Part shown: positions 1 through 7,235 of the stretch, piece after piece | Layout: every line of letters starts with the position of its first letter | How positions within the stretch are numbered: the first letter of the stretch is position 1 | Assembly (NCBI GenBank): GCA_900550775.1 | Contig: URTH01000060.1 | Coordinates: 1 to 9,331, forward strand | Reading direction: 5' to 3' | DNA from: an uncultured Eubacteriales bacterium | GTDB taxonomy: Bacteria; Bacillota; Clostridia; Monoglobales; Monoglobaceae | DNA: 9,331 nucleotides | The notes under the pieces: model-generated | Database searches by the model: none | Told to the model about the DNA's origin: nothing | The model's input: the letters and a program-made list of their open reading frames with translations, nothing else | Translations under genes and position numbers: made by a program

Positions 1-1
1 A

Positions 2-1213
2 AAAATTTTTCTCGGTCAAAGTGCCGATCATATCACAAATCCCGATGTTGTGTGCTACACTGCTGCGATCGCGGCAACCAACCCGGAACTCCAAAAGGCG
101 CGTACTCTCGGTGTGCCGGTGATCGAGCGTGCCGAACTGCTCGGCGCACTGATGACGCTGTATGAGCATCCCATCGCCATTGCCGGAACCCATGGGAAAA
201 CCACCACCACGTCCATGATGTCGCTGGTTCTTCTTGCGGCAAACACCGACCCGACCGTATTGGTCGGCGGAGAACTGCCGCAAATCGGCGGCAACTTCCG
301 TCTCGGCAAGCGGGATTACCTCGCTTTTGAAGCCTGCGAATACGTCGAGAGTTTTCTGCACTTTCATCCATTTTTGTCTATCATCACAAACGTTGAGGAA
401 GACCACTTGGATTATTTTAGTGATATTAACCACATTATATCATCTTTTCAAAAATTTGCAAGACTTACTTCCCCCTATGGATGCATTATTGTTTGTTCTG
501 ACGATAAACACGCAACTCAAGTTGTGCAAAATGTCGATAAAAAAATCATTTTTTACGGAATAAAAGAAAAAAATGCGGACTACACCGCCGCAGAGATTCA
601 GTATGACGCCATGGGCTGCCCCCGTTTTACGGTGCGCCGCCGCGGCGAAGATGTGATTGATATCTGCCTAAAAGTCGCAGGAGAACACAATGTTTTAAAC
701 GCCCTGGGCGTGTTCGCCGCCGCTGACTTTTTGGGGATTGCGCCGGAGGCCATCAAAGAGGGGCTGGAGAGCTTTACCGGAACCAAGCGGCGGTTTGAGC
801 ATATCGGCAGCTACCGCGGCTGTGATATTGTGGACGATTACGCGCACCACCCGACCGAAATCGAGGCCACATTAAAGACCGCAAAGTCCATGCACTATCA
901 AAATACCTGGGTTGTGTTCCAGCCGCACACTTACAGCCGTACCAAAAGCCTTCTTGCTGACTTTGCGCGTGTTCTGCCGCTGGCGGATCATGTGATGATT
1001 GCGGACATTTATCCGGCAAGAGAACGTTATGACGGCACGATTCACGCCTGCGATTTGGCCTTTTTAATTCCCGGCGCGATTTATATGAGCGACATGAACG
1101 CGATTGCACGCTATTTAAAAGAGCATGTAAAGGACGGCGATCTGTTGATTACCATGGGCGCCGGCAACGTCAATCAGATTGCGTATCAGATGGCCGCCGC
1201 CGACAAAGCATAA
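2..1213 (+). CDS. murC: UDP-N-acetylmuramate--L-alanine ligase (MurC), 5'-truncated by the window edge
   Basis: MurC is a cytoplasmic ATP-dependent ligase that adds L-alanine to UDP-MurNAc, the first amino-acid step of peptidoglycan precursor synthesis. The frame is open from base 2 (KIFLGQSADHI...), so the GTG at 50 is an internal codon and not the start. About 403 residues are visible; the family is usually around 450, so roughly 50 N-terminal residues, including the first nucleotide-binding glycine loop, lie outside the window. Visible family motifs in order are the ATP P-loop AGTHGKTTTTSM (bases about 184-219), the central-domain TNVEEDHLDYF (about 389-421), DDYAHHPTEI (about 833-862), FQPHTYSRT (about 918-944), IYPARE, and MGAGNVN near the C-terminus. 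The gene ends in TAA at 1211-1213 and converges on guaB. Bases about 411-570 are strikingly AT-rich compared with the rest, but the frame stays intact. The identification is confident. Confidence 0.96.
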   Translation, partial: KIFLGQSADHITNPDVVCYTAAIAATNPELQKARTLGVPVIERAELLGALMTLYEHPIAIAGTHGKTTTTSMMSLVLLAANTDPTVLVGGELPQIGGNFRLGKRDYLAFEACEYVESFLHFHPFLSIITNVEEDHLDYFSDINHIISSFQKFARLTSPYGCIIVCSDDKHATQVVQNVDKKIIFYGIKEKNADYTAAEIQYDAMGCPRFTVRRRGEDVIDICLKVAGEHNVLNALGVFAAADFLGIAPEAIKEGLESFTGTKRRFEHIGSYRGCDIVDDYAHHPTEIEATLKTAKSMHYQNTWVVFQPHTYSRTKSLLADFARVLPLADHVMIADIYPARERYDGTIHACDLAFLIPGAIYMSDMNAIARYLKEHVKDGDLLITMGAGNVNQIAYQMAAADKA

Positions 1214-1236
1214 AAAAGGAGGGCATCTGCCCTCCT
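1211..1236 (-). terminator. Intrinsic terminator for leftward transcription, abutting the murC stop
   Basis: AGGAGGGC (1217-1224) pairs perfectly with GCCCTCCT (1229-1236) around the loop ATCT. The run of A at 1212-1217 becomes a T tract immediately 3' of the hairpin when read on the - strand, so this is a classic intrinsic terminator for leftward (guaB-direction) RNA. On the + strand no T tract follows the stem, so it should be weak or inactive for murC. It lies over 320 nt beyond the guaB stop. Confidence 0.7.
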
Positions 1237-1260
1237 GAGCGTGTCGATAAACCCTATTTT

Positions 1261-1392
1261 GCGAAAAATTTCATTTTGATTATATCGCCGTCCCCTGCTT
1301 AGCCATTGCCGTCTCGGCTCTCGCCTCGGTCAGCGATGGACGACTGCCACCGGCAGTCATCGCCACGGCGGCGCGGTAATGAAATTTTTCGC
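1261..1392. repeat. 132-bp structured element bounded by a perfect 15-bp inverted repeat
   Basis: GCGAAAAATTTCATT (1261-1275) is the exact reverse complement of 1378-1392. Inside it, CGCCGT (1286-1291) pairs with ACGGCG (1365-1370). GCCG/CGGC (1308-1311 with 1315-1318) forms a small hairpin, and an apical stem is made by GCGATG (1333-1338) with CATCGC (1358-1363) and ACTGCC (1343-1348) with GGCAGT (1352-1357). The result is a branched, nested fold covering nearly the whole segment. There is no transposase or convincing reading frame. It could be a MITE-like or REP-like dispersed element, or a structured RNA made as murC 3' UTR. The pairing is seen in the sequence; the class is not established. 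Confidence 0.5.
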
Positions 1393-1517
1393 CGATTTTA
1401 TGCCGTTTTCGGCAAGATATTGCATCATTGCCGTACGGGCGCGGCGGCGGATTTATGGGCGAAGGGCTATCAATTCAAAGCAATATTTTGCTGAAAACTG
1501 ACTTTGGGGGCAGTCTG

Positions 1518-1547
1518 AAAGCCGCGGCAAAATGCCGCGGCTTTTTT
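1518..1547 (+). terminator. Strong intrinsic terminator (rightward; partly bidirectional) between murC and guaB
   Basis: AAAGCCGCGGCA (1518-1529) pairs perfectly with TGCCGCGGCTTT (1533-1544) around an AAA loop, giving a 12-bp GC-rich stem. On the + strand it ends in six T (1542-1547), so it fits the end of a murC transcript that extends about 330 nt past the stop. Read leftward, just 13 nt after the guaB stop, only three T follow the GC stem, so termination of guaB here is probably partial. Confidence 0.8.
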
Positions 1548-1557
1548 CGCTGATCTT

Positions 1558-3042
<1,485 letters not shown>

Positions 3043-3053
3043 TTATCCAAACG

Positions 3054-3119
3054 GTTCGGCGCGCTTGTCCGAACAAAGCCTACAAGAAAACCGCCGTCCA
3101 GACGCTGCGGACAGCGGTT
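3054..3119 (-). promoter_or_regulatory. guaB leader with terminator-like hairpin and second hairpin (candidate attenuator)
   Basis: On the - strand, just downstream of the guaB -10 box, AACCGCTGTCC (3119-3109) pairs with GGACGGCGGTT (3099-3089). The stem has 11 bp including one T-G wobble, closes a 9-nt loop, and is followed by TTTTCTTG, the form of an intrinsic terminator. A second hairpin, GTTCGG (3074-3069) with CCGAAC (3059-3054), follows before the ribosome binding site. A terminator inside the 5' leader of a purine gene suggests attenuation. I see no match that I can name to a known purine riboswitch. The role is inferred. Confidence 0.5.
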
Positions 3120-3132
3120 GTAATTACCCTTT

Positions 3133-3162
3133 ATTGTAGCACACAAAAAAGGGATTCGTCAA
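3133..3162 (-). promoter_or_regulatory. Predicted sigma-A-type promoter of guaB
   Basis: On the - strand, TTGACG (3162-3157) and TACAAT (3138-3133) are separated by 18 nt. The -10 is preceded by TGC, giving an extended -10 (TGCTACAAT). Transcription would start near 3126, leaving a leader of about 105 nt that contains the terminator-like hairpin. Confidence 0.7.
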
Positions 3163-3197
3163 CCGTTTTTTAAAAAAAGCGACAGTTTTTGTAAAAA

Positions 3198-3689
3198 TCA
3201 CGGATTGGCATGGCGCACAGCCTCGATGATTCCGTCACATTGCGAAAATTTGGCGTTCATATTTAAGGTCGATCCCACACTCATCTGACGGTTGGTGTCG
3301 GTATAATACCCGTTTTCCCCGTCCTTGCCGCGGAACGAAATCGTCACATGTGCCGTAAACCGATTCTCTGTCGGCACCTCACGGTAGGTTCCGTCCGTCA
3401 AAAGAAGCATGGTCGTTCCCGGCTCGGCGGTTACACTGACGATATCGCCGACATACTCCTTGGTGGTGCGGTCATAGACCTGGCCGCCCTTTTTGAGCGC
3501 GTCCACATTATACTGCCGGATATTTTTCACCTCTACAACACATTCCATCGGCTCACCCACGGCAGCGGGAACCTCGCCCGTATTGGAAAAGCGCATCCGA
3601 ATCCCGAAAATCAGCACAATAACCGCCAAAATTGCAAGCAAGTCAATCACGCTGATCTTTCCAAATAATTTTCCGTCCTTTGTCAGCAT
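3198..3689 (-). CDS. DUF4330-type single-pass membrane protein (second of a pair)
   Basis: The function is unknown. The 163-residue product starts MLTKDGKLFGKISVIDLL, with a short charged N-terminus, one membrane segment at about residues 13-30, and then a beta-rich domain predicted to be outside the cell. The N-terminal KxGKxFGKIxxIDLL pattern and length fit my memory of the DUF4330 family. It aligns along its length with the gene just upstream: a membrane anchor, then VVEVKNI, GDIVSVTAEPG and a C-terminal VGxxLNMNAK-type segment. The start is the ATG at 3689, which follows AGGAGGTG by 6 nt; the in-frame GTG at 3698 lies inside that ribosome binding site. The gap to the upstream gene is 12 nt, so it is co-transcribed as the last gene of the murJ operon. 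I see no GC-rich terminator after its stop, so some readthrough into guaB is possible. Confidence 0.85.
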   Translation of the reverse strand: MLTKDGKLFGKISVIDLLAILAVIVLIFGIRMRFSNTGEVPAAVGEPMECVVEVKNIRQYNVDALKKGGQVYDRTTKEYVGDIVSVTAEPGTTMLLLTDGTYREVPTENRFTAHVTISFRGKDGENGYYTDTNRQMSVGSTLNMNAKFSQCDGIIEAVRHANP

Positions 3690-3701
3690 CTCATCCACCT
3701 C

Positions 3702-4175
3702 CTACTGTGCTGCGGTGTCTACCGCCAGAACAAAGCCGTAGCCTGCCCAGTTTTTGCTCTTCATCGCGGCGCCCATACCGACCCGCACCGCGTTGCCGTT
3801 GATTTCGACCGCCTGTGCGGTCTCGATTCCCTGTCCCTCTAACGTCAGTTTGATGTCATACCGATCGGGGACATGTCCTTCGCGTACCGCGCCGTCTTTG
3901 GTATCATAGCTGAGTGTCACCGCCGGGGTCACCGTAACGTCCGTCACACGGGTCTGCATTTTCTCCTTTTCGCCGATGACAACCGCATCGCCGACCTTGG
4001 GCAGCTCCGCAAAATCCTTTTCCTTTGATGTCAGTTCCACCATCATGGTGACCTCGGTATCCTGTGCAGCGGCCTGCTGTGCCTTCTTTCCGCGCAGAAG
4101 ATATCCGCCTGCCGCCACGGCGGCAATCAAAACCAAAAGAATCAGTCCGTCCATGAGATTCCATTTCGCTTTCAT
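3702..4175 (-). CDS. DUF4330-like single-pass membrane protein (first of a pair)
   Basis: The function is unknown. The 157-residue product begins MKAKWNLMDGLILLVLIAAV, with one membrane segment at about residues 8-26, the RGKK positive patch after it, and then a beta-rich soluble domain with no catalytic motif I recognise. It resembles its downstream neighbour in design and in several segments (VELTSKEKDF..., RVTDVTVTPA, VRVGMGAAM), so the two look like diverged tandem paralogues. I start it at the ATG at 4175, 9 nt after AAAGG. A TTG three codons upstream (4184) would lie within the ribosome binding region. It follows the glycosyltransferase gene by 21 nt and precedes the second DUF4330 gene by 12 nt. 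The family call is less secure than for the neighbour because this copy is more diverged. Confidence 0.82.
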   Translation of the reverse strand: MKAKWNLMDGLILLVLIAAVAAGGYLLRGKKAQQAAAQDTEVTMMVELTSKEKDFAELPKVGDAVVIGEKEKMQTRVTDVTVTPAVTLSYDTKDGAVREGHVPDRYDIKLTLEGQGIETAQAVEINGNAVRVGMGAAMKSKNWAGYGFVLAVDTAAQ

Positions 4176-4196
4176 AATCCACAACCTTTCTCTATG

Positions 4197-5327
4197 TTAT
4201 GCCTTTGTTTTTCGTTTCTGACCCGCCACCGACTCGTACACTCGTTCGATCGCGCGGGTGTTGACCGCAGCCGTAAACTTTTCTTCAAAAATCCTGCGGC
4301 AGTTTTGCGCCATCGTTTGATACAGCGCCGCATCGCAGAACAGCTGCTCCAGCCGATCCGCCAACGCAGCCGCGTCATGCGTGGGAGTGATAAATCCGTT
4401 GACGCCGTCCTCAATCACGCCGGGGTTTCCGCCAAAGTCCGATACGACGGCCGGTTTTCCGAGGCTCATCCCCTCTAAAAGCGAGAGGCTGGTTGCCTCG
4501 GTGCCGAACGAACAGTTAACCTGTACGTCCATGCGCTGCATCAGCGGCGCAACGTCCGTGACAAAGCCCATCATAATGACCCGATCCTCTAAATGCTTTT
4601 CTTTGATCTGCGCTTTTAGCTTTTGTTCCATCTCGCCGGTTCCGGCAATCAGGAACTTGGCATCAACGCCGCGGCTGCGCAGAATCTCGGCGGCCTCGAT
4701 AAAATACGTATGCCCCTTTACCACATTCAGCCGCGCGGCCATGACCGCGACCTTATCGCCGGGAGCAATTCCAAAGGTACGCTCCAGCTTTGCGACCGCT
4801 TCCTCCGAAACCTCCGGCAGCGCCGCAACGCCGTTTAAAATAACCTCAATCTTCTTGGCGCTCACGCCCGTATCGGTCAGATTATCCTTGGCCGCCTCGG
4901 CCACCGCAATAATTTTTGACGCGGTCAGATTATTGACCAACCCGTTGATTTGCTTGCCCGGAAAACGCGTCAATGCCGCCGGCGGCGGAAACACGCTGTG
5001 CCTGGTATACACCACCGGGATTCCCAGGCTAAACGCCGCAAACCGTGCCGACATGCTGGCGTGCGTATGCACCACGTCCGGCTTCAGCTTTTGAAAAAGC
5101 CGCCGCAGCGCACGTACTGCTCGAAAATCCAATGATTTTTCCGCCAGGTTCTCCATCTCGTACACCGGAATGTCAAGCGCCGCGATTTCCGGCTTTAACA
5201 GGCTGTCCTTCGGCAGCACCGCCCCGACGGAAAACCGGCTTCGGTCAAACGTTTTTAAAAAGGTCAGGATACATTTCCCAGCGCCGCCGATGTTAGAATC
5301 GGAGGACACCTCTAATACTTTTAACAC
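4197..5327 (-). CDS. GT4-family (GT-B fold) glycosyltransferase
   Basis: This is a predicted retaining, nucleotide-sugar-dependent glycosyltransferase acting at the cytoplasmic membrane face; donor and acceptor are unknown. The 376-residue product is typical in length. Numbered from the GTG start, the N-terminal Rossmann half has the glycine loop SNIGGAGK (about 11-18) and VVHTHASMSARFAA (about 85-98). The C-terminal half has AARLNVVKGH (R about 199, K about 204) and the E-x7-E signature EATSLSLLE (E about 277 and 285), followed by GKPAVVSDFGGNPGVI. I chose the GTG at 5327 because it follows AGGAGGCG at suitable distance and begins directly with the conserved first strand, LKVLEVSSDSN. The frame is open further, to 5405, but that stretch overlaps the upstream gene and has no family character. 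The start overlaps the upstream stop by 7 nt, indicating translational coupling. Confidence 0.93.
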   Translation of the reverse strand: MLKVLEVSSDSNIGGAGKCILTFLKTFDRSRFSVGAVLPKDSLLKPEIAALDIPVYEMENLAEKSLDFRAVRALRRLFQKLKPDVVHTHASMSARFAAFSLGIPVVYTRHSVFPPPAALTRFPGKQINGLVNNLTASKIIAVAEAAKDNLTDTGVSAKKIEVILNGVAALPEVSEEAVAKLERTFGIAPGDKVAVMAARLNVVKGHTYFIEAAEILRSRGVDAKFLIAGTGEMEQKLKAQIKEKHLEDRVIMMGFVTDVAPLMQRMDVQVNCSFGTEATSLSLLEGMSLGKPAVVSDFGGNPGVIEDGVNGFITPTHDAAALADRLEQLFCDAALYQTMAQNCRRIFEEKFTAAVNTRAIERVYESVAGQKRKTKA

Positions 5328-7228
5328 CCAAACGCCTCCTTTTCTCCGGCGGTGAGCTGCGCCGCAACCGTGCAGACCGCCATTGCAATTCCTAGCGTCA
5401 GCCAAAAGATCAGCATCACGCGGTAGTTATAAAAGCAGTTGTCAAACATGCCCTGGATCAAAAAGCCGCATACACCGGCGCACAGTGCGCAAACGAGCGT
5501 GGAAAGCGGTTTCCCTTTGCCGCCGCCGATTTGATAGCCCACCATCGCCTTTTTGAAAAACAGCACAAGAACCAGGAGAAAAACGACAATTCCCACCACG
5601 CCGGATTCCACCAGAATCTGTAAAAACAGGTTGTGCGAATGCGGCGCTACGATTCCGTTATAGGAATAAAAGGGATAGACCTGGGTGAACGCCTCAGCAC
5701 CCATGCCGATGCCGGATATCCAAAAATCCCGGATCATGGCAAGCGTTCCCATCCAGATATAAACGCGGTACGAGGTGGAGGAATCCTCCATATTGCCGAT
5801 GCTGGTAAAGCGGTTTAAGATGCTCTGCGGCAAAACTGCCGGCAGCAGCGGCAGCGCAATCAGTGCAAGCCCCCAAAGCTTACCGGCCGCAAAGGTGATA
5901 AAGACGGCGGCCGCCAGCAAAAGACCGATCCAGCACCCGCGGGAAAAGGTCAGAATCAGCGCAAGCAGCATCACGGCGGCGATTCCGGCATAGGTCAGCC
6001 GGGCAAGCGGTTTTTTCACCACCCACATCAGGCCGATCGCAGCCGGCAGCACCAACAGAATATATTCGCCCAGCACGTTGGGGTTTTCCAGTGTGGAATA
6101 AATCCGCATTTTGATATCCTGAAACATCTCTTCGTCCATCCATGCCTGTGCCGTATCCCAGCCGAACAGATACTGCGCAATGCCGTAAAGGCATACCAAA
6201 AATCCCGAAATCACAAAGACCACCAACAGGTGCCAAAGCTGGTGCTTGGCGGTAATCAAATTGGTTACCAGGAAGTAGGCTGCAATAAACACGGCGTAAA
6301 TTGCCCAGATTTGCAGACTCTTTGCGCGTGCAAAAGAGGTCATGGCGCAAAGCAGATAAATCAGGACAAAGGAGAACAAAAGCAGTCCCATGCCGTCACG
6401 GCGCCATACAAAGCCACGGTGCGTGATACTGTAAATCATCAGAGAGAACAAGGTCAGCATCGCCAGCCCCGCCATTGCCATGGTCGGCGCAAGCGGCGCC
6501 AAAAAGACCAGCAGATATAATCCGGCAATCGGCCGTTCTAAAATCAAAAAGAATACGCAAAACGCCGGCAGCATGGCCGCGCCGAGCAGCGGATCGGTCA
6601 GACCGCCGGACAGACCGCAAAGCAGCCCGGCCAGCGCCGCGATCATAAGCCGCAGCTTGCCCTCGGTTTCCTGTTTGTCATACCAATCGTAGCGCGGTTT
6701 TATCTGCAGCATACCGCAAATGAATGATACCAGCTTTGATGCACGCAGCCAATCGGTTGCGTTGCGGTCAAAAAACACAAGAACGATTCCAAACAGTGCG
6801 GCAAGCAGCAGCGGCAAGGGTGATACCGCTGTTTTGGACAGCGCCGCACCAATGGCGCATCCCGCTGTGCAGCCCAGGGTTAAAAGCCCCAAAAAACGCA
6901 GATTCAGCGCCAGAACGTTATGCAGATACAGTCGGCACAACCCGATGATGCGGCTCTTTTTCAAAAGCGCACCAAGCGGCTCTGCAAAGCGCCGCCCGAT
7001 TGCCTCCGGCAGCGAAAACGGCCAGAACAAAATTTTGCCGAAGATACTTTTTGCAGCAGCGTCCTCGCTGATATGCGCCTTCCGAAACCAGCCGGCGATC
7101 CGGCTTTTTTGCCAAAGCCCGGCCAGCCCGTCATAAAGGCGGCGCAGCAGGCGATACAGTACACTGTTTTGAATCCATCGCCAAAGAAAAAGCCAGATTG
7201 CCTCAAAATAACCGGGATTTTGATTCAT
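5321..7228 (-). CDS. O-antigen ligase / Wzy-like multi-pass membrane protein
   Basis: This is a polytopic protein of 635 residues in the O-antigen ligase/Wzy_C superfamily, whose members transfer or polymerise glycans from lipid carriers on the outer membrane face. Hallmarks are STLENPNVLGEY (about 378-389), TFSRG with Arg about 430, SYRVYIW with Arg about 488, and the large extracytoplasmic-loop motif APHSHNLFLQ with His about 530 and 532. From about residue 105 to the C-terminus there are many hydrophobic segments. The first roughly 105 residues are unusual: amphipathic, Arg/Lys- and aromatic-rich, with a repeated KSRIxG segment (about 41-46 and 91-96). The ATG at 7228 follows TAGGGGT, which overlaps the murJ stop; the gap is 7 nt. 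In a Gram-positive cell the product is more likely a surface glycopolymer or glycoprotein than LPS. The substrate cannot be told from sequence. Confidence 0.92.
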   Translation of the reverse strand: MNQNPGYFEAIWLFLWRWIQNSVLYRLLRRLYDGLAGLWQKSRIAGWFRKAHISEDAAAKSIFGKILFWPFSLPEAIGRRFAEPLGALLKKSRIIGLCRLYLHNVLALNLRFLGLLTLGCTAGCAIGAALSKTAVSPLPLLLAALFGIVLVFFDRNATDWLRASKLVSFICGMLQIKPRYDWYDKQETEGKLRLMIAALAGLLCGLSGGLTDPLLGAAMLPAFCVFFLILERPIAGLYLLVFLAPLAPTMAMAGLAMLTLFSLMIYSITHRGFVWRRDGMGLLLFSFVLIYLLCAMTSFARAKSLQIWAIYAVFIAAYFLVTNLITAKHQLWHLLVVFVISGFLVCLYGIAQYLFGWDTAQAWMDEEMFQDIKMRIYSTLENPNVLGEYILLVLPAAIGLMWVVKKPLARLTYAGIAAVMLLALILTFSRGCWIGLLLAAAVFITFAAGKLWGLALIALPLLPAVLPQSILNRFTSIGNMEDSSTSYRVYIWMGTLAMIRDFWISGIGMGAEAFTQVYPFYSYNGIVAPHSHNLFLQILVESGVVGIVVFLLVLVLFFKKAMVGYQIGGGKGKPLSTLVCALCAGVCGFLIQGMFDNCFYNYRVMLIFWLTLGIAMAVCTVAAQLTAGEKEAFGC

Positions 7229-7235
7229 ATTACCC

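Larger units (their letters stand above)
1214..1557. other. Gene-free convergent intergenic region between murC and guaB
   Basis: These 344 bases contain no convincing gene. They hold the leftward terminator beside the murC stop, the inverted-repeat element at 1261-1392, a small GCCG-TTTT-CGGC hairpin at 1402-1413, and the strong rightward terminator at 1518-1547. The 62-codon + strand frame at 1306-1494 runs across the folded element and lacks a good ribosome binding site, so I regard it as non-coding. Confidence 0.7.

Noticed and set aside
50..52. GTG as the start of murC
   Set aside because: The same frame is open to base 2 and the upstream codons encode typical MurC residues; the gene is cut by the window edge.
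1261..1392. Insertion sequence
   Set aside because: There is no transposase and no clear target-site duplication; only a short non-coding inverted-repeat element can be supported.
1306..1494. 62-codon + strand ORF in the murC-guaB gap
   Set aside because: It runs through the folded inverted-repeat element, has no good ribosome binding site, and shows no recognisable protein character.
3062..3116. Classical antiterminator in the guaB leader (3116-3108 pairing with 3071-3062)
   Set aside because: The partner strand is transcribed only after the terminator, so it cannot prevent termination in the usual way.
3687..3698. GTG at 3698 as start of the second DUF4330 gene
   Set aside because: It lies inside the AGGAGGTG ribosome binding site; the ATG at 3689 is correctly spaced.
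5325..5405. 26-residue N-terminal extension of the GT4 protein from an upstream start
   Set aside because: It overlaps the end of the ligase gene, has no family similarity, and the GTG at 5327 has an excellent ribosome binding site.
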